Below are positions 1-7,976 of a DNA stretch of 25,075 nucleotides, one piece after another (within the stretch, counting starts at the first letter, position 1; each line of letters begins with the position of its first letter). Under the pieces are notes generated by a model that worked only from the letters and a program-made list of their open reading frames with translations, did no database searches and was not told where the DNA came from. This DNA comes from an uncultured Ruminococcus sp. (GTDB lineage Bacteria; Bacillota; Clostridia; Oscillospirales; Acutalibacteraceae), in the NCBI GenBank assembly GCA_902766585.1, contig CACXDV010000190.1, forward strand, positions 1 through 25,075, read 5' to 3'. The translations under genes and the position numbers were made by a program.

Positions 1-264
1 CTTATGGCAACTATCAGAGAGATATTCGGCAGCGGTACCTTCTGCGGATTTGAGATACCGGTGCTGATAGATAATCATATTTCAATAATGACAATGGCTC
101 CGGGCGGATTCTTTGTATTCGGTCTGCTTATAGCCTGTGTCAATAAATTTGCGAAGAATAAGCCGCAGAAGAAGAATTTTGGCTGTGCCGGCTGTCCGCA
201 GGCTGAGCTTTGCGGAAAGACAAGCTGCACTGAAGAGAAAAAGGAGGCTGCTTTAAATGACTAA
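1..264 (+). CDS. rnfE: Electron transport complex subunit RnfE, C-terminal part (partial)
   Basis: This is the 3' end of a gene that enters from the left edge; the reading frame is open from base 1, so the ATG at base 4 is internal. RnfE is a membrane subunit of the Rnf complex, which couples electron flow from reduced ferredoxin to NAD+ with ion export. The visible part has the family's ATIREIFGSGT loop, a last membrane helix (APGGFFVFGLLIACV) and then a charged cytosolic tail. The tail carries four cysteines in a C-x2-C-x5-C-x4-C arrangement (GCAGCPQAELCGKTSC), which I do not regard as part of the core fold. It overlaps rnfA by 8 bases, and rnfB follows, which is the usual E-A-B order at the end of an rnf operon. 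Confidence 0.9.
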   Translation, partial: LMATIREIFGSGTFCGFEIPVLIDNHISIMTMAPGGFFVFGLLIACVNKFAKNKPQKKNFGCAGCPQAELCGKTSCTEEKKEAALND

Positions 265-847
265 GCTGATAATAATACTCCTTTCTGCCGTTTTCATCAA
301 TAACTATGTACTTTCAAGATTTTTAGGCATATGTCCTTTCCTTGGCGTTTCAAAGAAGCTTGGCAGTGCAGCAGGAATGAGTCTGGCGGTAATATTCGTT
401 ATGCTTATGGCTACTGCTGTAACATGGCCAATACAGATGTACCTTCTCAATCCCAATAATCTCGGCTATCTCCAGACGATAGTATTTATTCTTGTAATAG
501 CTGCTCTTGTTCAGCTTGTTGAAATAATACTCAAGAGATATGTTCCGTCGCTTCATAAATCGCTCGGTGTATATCTTCCGCTGATCACAACAAACTGCGC
601 CGTGCTGGGTGTTACGATACTCAACATAGACGAGGGTTACACCTTTGTTGAAGCAATGATAAATTCACTTGGCAGCGGTTTAGGCTTCTTTCTTGCTATG
701 GTCATGTTCTCAGGTGTTCGTTCTACCATTGAGGGCAGCGATATTCCCAAGAGCTTTCAGGGACTTCCCATTACGCTGATAGCAGCGGCTATAACATCTC
801 TTTCGTTCCTCGGCTTTGGCGGAGTAATTGAAAATCTGTTTGCATAA
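257..847 (+). CDS. rnfA: Electron transport complex subunit RnfA
   Basis: RnfA is a small polytopic membrane subunit of the Rnf ferredoxin:NAD+ oxidoreductase and is paired with RnfE in the membrane core. The 196-residue length is normal for the family. The N-terminus (ILLSAVFINNYVLSRFLGIC) and the internal PLITTNCAVLGVT segment are strongly conserved family motifs; each carries one of the cysteines that in Rnf/Nqr structures sit near an intramembrane iron site. About six hydrophobic helices are visible. The start overlaps the rnfE end by 8 bases and has a good AAGGAGG site about 10 bases upstream inside rnfE, so the two are translationally coupled. rnfB starts 14 bases after its stop. Confidence 0.95.
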   Translation: MTKLIIILLSAVFINNYVLSRFLGICPFLGVSKKLGSAAGMSLAVIFVMLMATAVTWPIQMYLLNPNNLGYLQTIVFILVIAALVQLVEIILKRYVPSLHKSLGVYLPLITTNCAVLGVTILNIDEGYTFVEAMINSLGSGLGFFLAMVMFSGVRSTIEGSDIPKSFQGLPITLIAAAITSLSFLGFGGVIENLFA

Positions 848-861
848 GGGAGGAAAAGAGA

Positions 862-1689
862 ATGGAACAAATTCTTACTGCTGTAATTCCTGTTCTTATA
901 ATAGGAATAATTTGTGCAGCGGTGCTTGTAATAGCTTCAAAGCTTATGGCTGTTAAGGAGGACGAGCGTTTTCCGGCAATAAGAGAATGTCTTCCCGGTG
1001 CAAACTGCGGAGCCTGCGGCTTTGCCGGCTGTGACGGCTATGCAAAGGCACTCTGCGAAAAGCCCGGTACAAAGACAAATCTTTGTGTTCCGGGAGCAGA
1101 CGGCGTTGCAAAGCAGCTCGGTGAGATACTCGGTGTTGAATGTGAGGATGTTGTTGAGCAGGTTGCTGTCGTACATTGTGCCGGAGACTGCAATAAAACG
1201 CAGGATAAGGCTGATTATATCGGAATAGAGACCTGTGCCGGCGCAAAGCTTATGTTTGGCGGAAAGGGAAGCTGTACATACGGCTGTCTCGGCTTCGGAG
1301 ACTGTGCATCAGTATGTCCGCAGGATGCCATATGCATAGAAAACCGTATCGCTCATGTTGATACAAGAAAATGCATAGGCTGCGGACTATGTACAAAGAA
1401 GTGTCCTAATCATATTATATCGCTTGTTCCGGATGTTGAAAGGGTAGTGGTTACCTGCAGCAATAAGGACAAGGGAGCTGTTACGCGAAAGGTATGCTCA
1501 AACGGCTGTATAGGCTGTAAAAAATGTGAAAAGGTATGTCCTCTCGGAGCAATAAAGGTAGAAAACAATGTTGCCGTTATTGATTATGAGAAATGTACTG
1601 ATTGTCCCGATTTTGGAGTATGTGCAAAGAACTGTACAACGGGCTGTATAATACTCAGCGACCTCAGCGGTGTTCACAGAATGAAATAA
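862..1689 (+). CDS. rnfB: Electron transport complex iron-sulfur subunit RnfB
   Basis: RnfB is the cytosolic-facing, membrane-anchored ferredoxin-like subunit thought to take electrons from reduced ferredoxin. One N-terminal helix (about residues 5-27) is followed by the family's 4Fe-4S domain with Cys49, Cys52, Cys57 and Cys75 (NCGACGFAGC). The C-terminal half has several ferredoxin-like Cys motifs: CLGFGDCASVCP, CIGCGLCTKKCP, CIGCKKCEKVCP and a final CTDCPDFGVCAKNC. This could hold up to about five further cluster sites, as in clostridial RnfB rather than the shorter proteobacterial form. A GGGAGG site lies 8 bases upstream. It is the last gene of the rnf operon, and a terminator follows directly. 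Confidence 0.95.
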   Translation: MEQILTAVIPVLIIGIICAAVLVIASKLMAVKEDERFPAIRECLPGANCGACGFAGCDGYAKALCEKPGTKTNLCVPGADGVAKQLGEILGVECEDVVEQVAVVHCAGDCNKTQDKADYIGIETCAGAKLMFGGKGSCTYGCLGFGDCASVCPQDAICIENRIAHVDTRKCIGCGLCTKKCPNHIISLVPDVERVVVTCSNKDKGAVTRKVCSNGCIGCKKCEKVCPLGAIKVENNVAVIDYEKCTDCPDFGVCAKNCTTGCIILSDLSGVHRMK

Positions 1690-1694
1690 AAAAT

Positions 1695-1737
1695 CAGCGT
1701 TGGTTCTGTTTTGTTCAGAATCAACGCTGTTTTTTTT
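1695..1737 (+). terminator. Rho-independent terminator of the rnf operon, probably bidirectional
   Basis: A 14-bp stem (CAGCGTTGGTTCTG at 1695-1708 with CAGAATCAACGCTG at 1716-1729, one G-U pair) with a 7-base loop is followed by eight T at 1730-1737. On the other strand the same stem is followed by ATTTTTTATTT, so it may also stop the convergent VanZ-like gene, whose stop codon lies at its edge. Confidence 0.93.
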
Positions 1738-2350
1738 ATTGGTATTTGAATTTTTCGGTAAAGCGAGGGGCAATGAATCGCAAAAGGTAATAAAGTCCGG
1801 CTCCTATAACTGTTCCCGTTGTATTGAGGATAATGTCGTCAATATCGGTAAAGCGGGGCAGGAAAAGCTGAAACAGCTCTATAAACAGAGAAAACAGAAA
1901 TCCAGAAAGCACAGTAAGCGGAAAATTCAATTTTTTCCATAAAAGAGGGAGAAAGAAGCCGATGGGAACAAATATTGCAATATTTCCGAGAAGGTTGTAA
2001 GTGAAGTAACTGTAATCAAAATGCTTGCTTGCCGAGATGCTTCTCCAGATAACACTTCCGGGAATGAGGTTTGACTGCCACATATTTGTAAAGGCGTTTG
2101 TTGTGATACCGTTTTCGGTTATGATAATCTCCGGAATAACAGTGCTTGAGATAATAAGAGCAGAAAAAAGCCCAAACAGCAGAAAGCCGGCTTCATGCCA
2201 TAAATTAAGCTTGATGCCTTTTTTGGTATTGATTTTGAAAGCTATTAGTCTGATTAAAATTATCAGCGGAAGGGATATTATCAAAACAGGATATACCTCA
2301 CCTAACTGATGTATCAGTATTCTTTTTGAATTTGTAATTATAGGGTGCAT
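1736..2350 (-). CDS. VanZ-like family membrane protein
   Basis: A 204-residue polytopic membrane protein of the VanZ-like family. Family features are the NLLGNIAIFVPIGFFLPLL segment and the later SLFIELFQLFLPRFTDIDDI-type segment (Glu and Asp near the ends of a helix, then ILNTTGTVIGAGLYYLL). VanZ itself gives low-level teicoplanin resistance in enterococci, but chromosomal homologues without van genes are common and their role is unsettled. No resistance genes lie nearby. The frame is open further upstream to 2422, but the start at 2350 has AGGAGG 7 bases before it, while the longer form would start inside its own promoter. It is transcribed alone, convergent to rnfB and divergent from sbcD. 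Confidence 0.85.
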   Translation of the reverse strand: MHPIITNSKRILIHQLGEVYPVLIISLPLIILIRLIAFKINTKKGIKLNLWHEAGFLLFGLFSALIISSTVIPEIIITENGITTNAFTNMWQSNLIPGSVIWRSISASKHFDYSYFTYNLLGNIAIFVPIGFFLPLLWKKLNFPLTVLSGFLFSLFIELFQLFLPRFTDIDDIILNTTGTVIGAGLYYLLRFIAPRFTEKFKYQ

Positions 2351-2393
2351 TTTTCCTCCTGTAAAAAATTGTTTAAAATGGAAATACATTAGA

Positions 2394-2422
2394 ATTATAA
2401 AACAATTCAGATCATATGTCAA
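2394..2422 (-). promoter_or_regulatory. SigA-type promoter of the VanZ-like gene
   Basis: On the minus strand, a -35 TTGACA (2417-2422), a 17-bp spacer and a -10 TATAAT (2394-2399), all at consensus. The start codon at 2350 is about 40 bases downstream of the -10. Confidence 0.8.
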
Positions 2423-2469
2423 TAATAATATAGTGTACGATAAATTGAACAGCTATAAAAAATGAACAC

Positions 2470-2498
2470 TTGAAAAGTAAATATTAGTTGTTTATAAT
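2470..2498 (+). promoter_or_regulatory. SigA-type promoter of sbcDC
   Basis: A -35 TTGAAA (2470-2475), a 17-bp spacer and a -10 TATAAT (2493-2498), about 70 bases before the sbcD start. It is divergent from the promoter of the VanZ-like gene, with about 50 bp between them. Confidence 0.8.
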
Positions 2499-2568
2499 AA
2501 ATGTATAGAATAATTCTGCGCGGAATATTCAGATATTTTAAATGATTATTGGAAAGAGGGTAATTGAA

Positions 2569-3729
2569 ATGAAATTGCTTCACATTTCAGATCTGCATCT
2601 TGGTAAGGTCGTGAACAGCTTCTCAATGATTAGTGAGCAGTCGTACATTTTAGACAGGATGTTTGAGCTTATCGAAAGAGAAAAAATCGGTACAGTGCTC
2701 ATTTCGGGTGATGTATTTGATAAAACAAATCCTTCTGTAGAAGCAGTAAAGCTTTATGACAGCATGATGACACGTTTCTATGAAAAAGGGATAAAGGTAA
2801 TAATGATAAGCGGAAATCACGATTCACCTGAAAGGCTTTCTCAGTATTCGACGATCGTAGAAGCAGGCGGTATATATAATAACGCTATTTTTGACGGCGC
2901 ACCCGAAAAGATAGTGCTTAATGATGAATACGGTGAAATCAATTTCTACCCGCTTTCATTTTTCAGGATAAGCGAAGTCAACAATGTTTACGGAACCGAT
3001 TTTGATGATTATACAAAGGCTTTTTCATATCTTGTTGAAAAAATGAATATAGACAAGAGCAAGAGAAATGTCCTTCTCTGCCACCAGTTCATAGCAGGCA
3101 GTACGATGTCCGAATCGGAGACCTCTATTGGCGGAGTGGATTATATTTCTAAGGAAGCGTTCGGTGATTTTGATTATACCGCTATGGGACACATTCACAG
3201 ACCGCAGAGCTTTAATGACGGAAGACTGTGTTATTGCGGTACAATGCTGAAATATGCTTCCAATGAATCAGGACAGACAAAGTACTTTTTTGTAGTAGAA
3301 ATAGGCGAAAAAAAGGCAGGGGAAGAGTTTTGTGAGCTTAAGACAGAAAAAATTCCGATCGTACCTCTCCACGAAATGAGAAAGATCGTTGGAAAATTTG
3401 AGGATCTTATTTCTATGCCTGTGAATGAAAAAGGAATAGTAACGGATGATTATGTGTTTATAACACTGCTTAATGACACATATGTTGAAGAAGCGGCAAG
3501 AAGTCTTTCATCACTTTATCCGGGACTGATGAATGTAAGCTATGACTTTAAGGCAAATAGCAGGGAAAATGCTGATGCTATTATGAAGACAAGAAAAATA
3601 GAAAATGAAAGTCCCGCTGATATATTTAAGGATCTTTATAAAGTAATGCATCAGGATAAAGAAATGAATGAAGAGCAGGAAAGAATACTCATGGGTGTAA
3701 TAAATAAATTATGGGGTGATAAAGCATGA
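2569..3729 (+). CDS. sbcD: Exonuclease SbcCD subunit D (Mre11-type nuclease)
   Basis: SbcD is the nuclease half of SbcCD, the bacterial Mre11-Rad50 complex that trims blocked DNA ends and cuts hairpins. All metallophosphoesterase motifs are present when numbered from base 2569: DLH (Asp8, His10), GDVFD (Asp48), GNHD (Asn83, His84, Asp85), CHQF (His172) and GHIH (His208, His210). The chosen 386-residue start begins MKLLHISDLHLG, as the family does, and has an AAAGAGGG site 8 bases upstream; an ATG at 2542 in the same frame would add nine unconserved residues. It overlaps sbcC by four bases (ATGA), so the two subunits are made together. Confidence 0.95.
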   Translation: MKLLHISDLHLGKVVNSFSMISEQSYILDRMFELIEREKIGTVLISGDVFDKTNPSVEAVKLYDSMMTRFYEKGIKVIMISGNHDSPERLSQYSTIVEAGGIYNNAIFDGAPEKIVLNDEYGEINFYPLSFFRISEVNNVYGTDFDDYTKAFSYLVEKMNIDKSKRNVLLCHQFIAGSTMSESETSIGGVDYISKEAFGDFDYTAMGHIHRPQSFNDGRLCYCGTMLKYASNESGQTKYFFVVEIGEKKAGEEFCELKTEKIPIVPLHEMRKIVGKFEDLISMPVNEKGIVTDDYVFITLLNDTYVEEAARSLSSLYPGLMNVSYDFKANSRENADAIMKTRKIENESPADIFKDLYKVMHQDKEMNEEQERILMGVINKLWGDKA

Positions 3730-6533
3730 AACCTACAAAGCTTGTTATGAGTGCCTTCGGACCGTATCTTGAGAGAACTGAAATTGATTTTTCCAAGCTG
3801 AATAATTGCGGATTATATCTGATCACCGGAAAGACGGGGGCAGGAAAGAGTACAATATTTGAGGCGCTGAGCTATGGCTTATACGGAGAAACAGTAAGCG
3901 GAAACAAAAACAGAAGTGCTTCTCTTCTCAGGAATGATATGGCTGAGGATAAGGATGAAACATATGTTGAGGTATATTTTGAATGTAACGGAAAGGATTA
4001 TTACATAAAGCGTTCTCCCGGATATAGCTTAAAGGCTCTTAAACGCGGAAAAACAGAGGCAAAGAGCGATGATGACTATAAAACGCATAATTCATCTGTT
4101 TGTCTTGAATGTCGTGAAGAGGGAACATCATATTATAATGAAACTGATGTACTCAATAAAGTGACTTCTATAATCGGTATTGATAAAAAGAATTTCCGGA
4201 AGATCTGTATGATCGCTCAGGGAGAATTTATGGCTGTTGTAAGAGAGGATACAAAACAGCGTAAAGAGGTACTCAATGCCATATTTGATACAGAAAAGTA
4301 TTCTCAGCTTACGGATGAACTGAAGCTTCTCAAGGGTGAAGCGGCTGATGAAAAGAAAAAGCTTTCTTATGAGCTCAGTGCTGCAGCGAAGCTTATAGTA
4401 TGTTCTGAGGAAGATCCGATAAACAATTTGTTAAGGTCTCAGACTGAGGTATCTGCAACTCCGGATTATTATGATGAATTGACAGAAAAGACCAATGAGC
4501 TTATAAAGAAAGAGGAAGACGAATTTTCTTCTCTTAGTGTCAAAGCCGATGAGAACAAAAATAAGCTCAAGGCTGTTTCGGAAAAGCTTGAGATGATCGA
4601 TAAGCTTGATGAAAAAAAGAACAGGTTAAAATATCTTACAAGCGAAAAGGAAAGGCTTGAAAAAGATCTTCCTCTGTTTGAGGGTAGGCTTGAAGCGTGT
4701 AAGGATAACCCTGTTAAAGCTGAGAAGCTTCTTGGAGAGGCTGCTGTTCTTAAGTCTGTACTTCCGGAATATAAAAAGCTGGAGGAAAGCAGGAAACAGT
4801 ATACTGCTGTGATCAGTAAAATAAACACATTGGAAAAAGAAAAGAAAAGCAAGGAAAGCAAATTTAACGTTTTATCGGATAAGATCATAACAGAAAAGGC
4901 ACGTCTTGCCGAATTGAGTGATGTAGATGCTCGTCTTGCAGATAAGAAAATTGAGTGGAATAAGATCGTAGAATACGGAAAAAGGCTCAGGAAAATAAAT
5001 GATTCAATTAAGGACTGGCAGACAAGGAAAGATACTGTTGAACAAAAATTGAAGCTTTATGAAGCATCAAAGGCAGAGGTTAAGGAAAAAGAAGATTATT
5101 ATAAGAAAACAAAGCATATCTATGACAGTGATCTTGCCTGCTATCTTGCATCAGACCTGAAATCGGGCTGCCGTTGTCCCGTATGCGGATCAATGGAACA
5201 TCCTTTTCCTGCCGCGGCGAAAACGGGTGCGCCTACAAGGGAAGAACTGGATGCTGCTGAGATCAGTTTCAAGAATTCAGAAAAAGCCTCACAGCAGAAG
5301 GCAATTGAATATAATACAGCCGTTGCCGATGCTATGGCAAGAATAGAAAATATCAGGAATAATGCGGCGGATATCATCAGCACAGATGTTCCGGACGATA
5401 TTTTCGGTCAGAGGATAAACGAGGAGCTTGGTAATCAGTATAAAATTGCCGGAACTGTTAAGAAGGATATGGAAGCACTTGAAAAGCTATGCGAAGAGAA
5501 CCGCAGTTTGAAGGCTTCGTCCGAAAAGAATAATACTGAGCTTGAAAGGCTTCGCGCTGAACTTTCCGATGTCGGCAGCAAGATCGAAGTCGGCAAGGAA
5601 AATGCAAGACATCTTCAGATTGAAATAAAGAACTCTGAAGAAAAGCTGAAACATTCGACAGAGAAAGAAGCATCTGATGAAATAAAGAGTATAGAGCTTG
5701 AGGCACAAAAGCTGAAAAGAAAATATGAAGTTTCACAGAAAGCTCTTATAGATCATAATAATAAGATATCCGAGAACAAAGGCAGCATTGCTCAGATAAG
5801 TCAGGAAATCGAAGAAATTCCGCTGTATGACAAGGAAGCGCTCTGTAATGAAAAAAGAGAACTCGAAAAGATAGCAGTTGATTATGAAAAAGAGATATCT
5901 ATGCTGAAATTCAGGATCGAAAGAAATAATCAGGCAGTATCTCTCATAACATCAAATGCGGGCAAATACAGAAAGGCTTGTGAATACTATAAAAATTGTG
6001 AGGATCTGTATTTTACCGCCTCGGGTTCGGTTCCTAAATGCGACAGGATAGGTATACAGGAATATGTTCAGATGGGATATCTTGATTCTATTCTTGAAAT
6101 GTCAAATATCAGGCTCCAGAAGATGATGAATAATAAATATAAGCTGTTCAGAAGCGGTACCGTAAGGAATAAAAAGTCTCTTGGAGGCTTGGATATTGAT
6201 GTATTCAATTGTAATAAAAGTAAATTCCGCCATGTAAGTTCTGTTTCCGGAGGAGAGGCATTTGTAATTTCACTTGCGATGTCTATAGGGTTATCGGATA
6301 TGATACAGCATCGTGCAGGAGGAATACATATTGACTCTATGTTTATTGATGAAGGCTTCGGAACGCTTGATGATGATGTGCTTGATATGACTATACAGGC
6401 TTTGCAGAATATAAGTACAGGAAATTGTACCATAGGAATCATATCTCATGTCCAGCGTCTTAAATCCACGGTCACAAAGCGTATAGAGGTAGAAACGAAG
6501 GATAATAAAACAACAGCAAGGGTAACGATCTAA
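3726..6533 (+). CDS. sbcC: Exonuclease SbcCD subunit C (Rad50-type SMC ATPase)
   Basis: SbcC is the ATPase and DNA-tethering half of SbcCD. The 935-residue protein has the expected split ATPase: Walker A GKTGAGKST (residues 35-43) near the N-terminus, and at the C-terminus the ABC signature SGGE (841-844) and Walker B FIDE with Asp875 and Glu876 followed by GFGTLDDD, a D-loop. Between them lie two long Lys/Glu-rich coiled-coil arms that meet at a CPVC zinc hook (Cys484, Cys487), almost exactly mid-protein. A conserved Gln-loop region (AQGEF) is near residue 165. It is slightly shorter than the E. coli protein (just over 1000 residues), with the difference likely in coiled-coil length. Confidence 0.95.
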   Translation: MKPTKLVMSAFGPYLERTEIDFSKLNNCGLYLITGKTGAGKSTIFEALSYGLYGETVSGNKNRSASLLRNDMAEDKDETYVEVYFECNGKDYYIKRSPGYSLKALKRGKTEAKSDDDYKTHNSSVCLECREEGTSYYNETDVLNKVTSIIGIDKKNFRKICMIAQGEFMAVVREDTKQRKEVLNAIFDTEKYSQLTDELKLLKGEAADEKKKLSYELSAAAKLIVCSEEDPINNLLRSQTEVSATPDYYDELTEKTNELIKKEEDEFSSLSVKADENKNKLKAVSEKLEMIDKLDEKKNRLKYLTSEKERLEKDLPLFEGRLEACKDNPVKAEKLLGEAAVLKSVLPEYKKLEESRKQYTAVISKINTLEKEKKSKESKFNVLSDKIITEKARLAELSDVDARLADKKIEWNKIVEYGKRLRKINDSIKDWQTRKDTVEQKLKLYEASKAEVKEKEDYYKKTKHIYDSDLACYLASDLKSGCRCPVCGSMEHPFPAAAKTGAPTREELDAAEISFKNSEKASQQKAIEYNTAVADAMARIENIRNNAADIISTDVPDDIFGQRINEELGNQYKIAGTVKKDMEALEKLCEENRSLKASSEKNNTELERLRAELSDVGSKIEVGKENARHLQIEIKNSEEKLKHSTEKEASDEIKSIELEAQKLKRKYEVSQKALIDHNNKISENKGSIAQISQEIEEIPLYDKEALCNEKRELEKIAVDYEKEISMLKFRIERNNQAVSLITSNAGKYRKACEYYKNCEDLYFTASGSVPKCDRIGIQEYVQMGYLDSILEMSNIRLQKMMNNKYKLFRSGTVRNKKSLGGLDIDVFNCNKSKFRHVSSVSGGEAFVISLAMSIGLSDMIQHRAGGIHIDSMFIDEGFGTLDDDVLDMTIQALQNISTGNCTIGIISHVQRLKSTVTKRIEVETKDNKTTARVTI

Positions 6534-6553
6534 AATATTTTTTGTAAGAAAAT

Positions 6554-6597
6554 GGCTGCTGAGTCTTTAATTAAAAAGATTCAGCAGCCTGATTTTT
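6554..6597 (+). terminator. Terminator between sbcC and the M23 peptidase gene, probably bidirectional
   Basis: A 15-bp stem (GGCTGCTGAGTCTTT at 6554-6568 with AAAGATTCAGCAGCC at 6575-6589, one G-U pair) with a 6-base loop, then TGATTTTTG. On the minus strand the stem is followed by ATTTTCTTA, so it probably also ends the ftsEX-peptidase transcript. Confidence 0.88.
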
Positions 6598-6620
6598 GAT
6601 ATTTGAATAAGTTAAATTTA

Positions 6621-7976
6621 TCAACTGTATTCCTCAAGCGGGTCATAGCGTACTCCGTTATACTGCATCTCAAAATGAAGATGAGGACCTGTGGAATAGC
6701 CTGTGGAGCCAACATAACCGATAAGCTGACCGGGCAGGACCTCCTGACCTGATTCAACTACAACATCTGAAAGATGTCCGTAAATTGAGACCTTGCCGTC
6801 ACCATGGTCTATCATAACGAATCTGCCGTAGCCTCCGCCGCAGCCGCAGCTTGAAGATTTTCCGTAATCGTGCGGACAGAAATTATCGGCATAAATGACC
6901 GTTCCGTAATAGCAGGCGACAACAGCCGCGCCGTAAATATCACCGTCTGCAATATCAAGAGCTCCATGATTATTTGCGCCGCGCCATTCGTCGAAGGTAG
7001 AGGTGAGGTAGGTATGTCCGGGACAAGGCCATACAAAATCACCTGTCGTATCAATAAACGGTTCCTCGTCATCAAATTCTTCCTCAGTATTATCCGTGCC
7101 GGTATTATTGTTATTGTTATTGTTATTGTTATTGTTATTGTTATTGGCATTGTTTTTGCGGGCTTCTTCAAGGCGTTTTCTTCTTTCTTCCTCTCGCTTC
7201 TTCTGAAGTTCACGCTGAATTCTTGCTTTTTCAGCCATTTCCTTATTGTAAGCTCTGAGTGCGGCTTCAAGTTCAGCCTGTCTTTTTTCATTTTCCTCAA
7301 TAGCGCTTTCGGTGTCTTGCTTTTTTGAATTCAGTTCTTCAATTATAGCCTGATTTTCCTGGGAAAGCTGGTTGATTTTTTCCTTGTTTTTTACGAGAGA
7401 ATCTTTTTCATCCTCAATTTTCTGTTTATTCTTTCTGAGCTGTACCTGCTGAGCACCGATACCCTTCATTTCCTCTTTAAGCCCTTTTATGAGGTTGTCG
7501 TCATAGCTTGCCATACTTTGTACAAGCTCCATTTTATCAATGAAATCCGAAAAATCCTTTGCCTGGAGAATGACCTCAAGAGCAGAAACATCTCCGGCGG
7601 TATAAATTGCCCTCAGTCTCTGACGAAGGAGATCAAGTCTGTCCTCAATAGCAGCCATTCTATCATCAAGCTGCTTTTGCTTTTCTTGTATTTCTGAGTT
7701 CAGAGTTTTTATTTTTTCGTTGCTCTTTTTGATTTTATCAGAGAGAGCCCCAATTTTTTTCTGAAGCTCAAGACTGTATTTTTCTTTTTCAGCTATTTCC
7801 TTTTCTGTCAAAGCAAGCTCTTTTTCGTATTCCTTATTTTCTTTTGCAATCTGCTTACGTTCACTGGAATTTTCATTTACGTCAAAGGCACAGACATTGG
7901 AGAATACAAAAACAGTCGCGGCAAGAAAAACGGCAAGTACTGAAATCAACTTATGATAATGTTTTTTACCAGCCAA
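6621..7976 (-). CDS. Secreted coiled-coil M23 (LytM) peptidase, probable FtsEX partner
   Basis: A 451-residue secreted cell-wall hydrolase. It has a signal peptide (KLISVLAVFLAATVFVFSNV, then CAFD), two long Glu/Lys-rich coiled-coil stretches (about 35-115 and 155-270), an Asn-rich linker near 272-292, and a C-terminal M23 domain. The zinc motifs look intact: HGALD (His337, Asp341) and HLH (His432, His434), so it should be an active enzyme, unlike catalytically dead EnvC. A Cys-rich insert (CGCGGGYG) sits inside the domain. The start is TTG at 7976 with AAGGAGGAG just upstream; no ATG lies before the signal peptide. It overlaps ftsX by 11 bases. In other bacteria FtsEX controls coiled-coil hydrolases (PcsB, CwlO, EnvC), so this is the likely local client. 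Confidence 0.92.
   Translation of the reverse strand: MAGKKHYHKLISVLAVFLAATVFVFSNVCAFDVNENSSERKQIAKENKEYEKELALTEKEIAEKEKYSLELQKKIGALSDKIKKSNEKIKTLNSEIQEKQKQLDDRMAAIEDRLDLLRQRLRAIYTAGDVSALEVILQAKDFSDFIDKMELVQSMASYDDNLIKGLKEEMKGIGAQQVQLRKNKQKIEDEKDSLVKNKEKINQLSQENQAIIEELNSKKQDTESAIEENEKRQAELEAALRAYNKEMAEKARIQRELQKKREEERRKRLEEARKNNANNNNNNNNNNNNNNTGTDNTEEEFDDEEPFIDTTGDFVWPCPGHTYLTSTFDEWRGANNHGALDIADGDIYGAAVVACYYGTVIYADNFCPHDYGKSSSCGCGGGYGRFVMIDHGDGKVSIYGHLSDVVVESGQEVLPGQLIGYVGSTGYSTGPHLHFEMQYNGVRYDPLEEYS
7105..7146. repeat. Seven-copy TTATTG hexanucleotide repeat encoding poly-Asn
   Basis: Seven perfect tandem copies of TTATTG (read on the plus strand). On the coding strand this is alternating AAT and AAC, giving an Asn run in the linker of the M23 peptidase. 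A change of any whole number of copies keeps the frame, so the linker can change length without breaking the gene. Confidence 0.95.

Noticed and set aside
1736..2350. VanZ-like gene as a glycopeptide resistance determinant
   Set aside because: No vanHAX-type or regulatory genes nearby; the family is common in chromosomes without resistance.
2351..2422. Longer start for the VanZ-like gene at 2422
   Set aside because: The extension covers the gene's own consensus promoter and lacks a ribosome site; ATG 2350 has AGGAGG.
7105..7146. Possible CRISPR-like repeat
   Set aside because: Plain tandem hexamers with no spacers inside a coding frame; it encodes poly-Asn.
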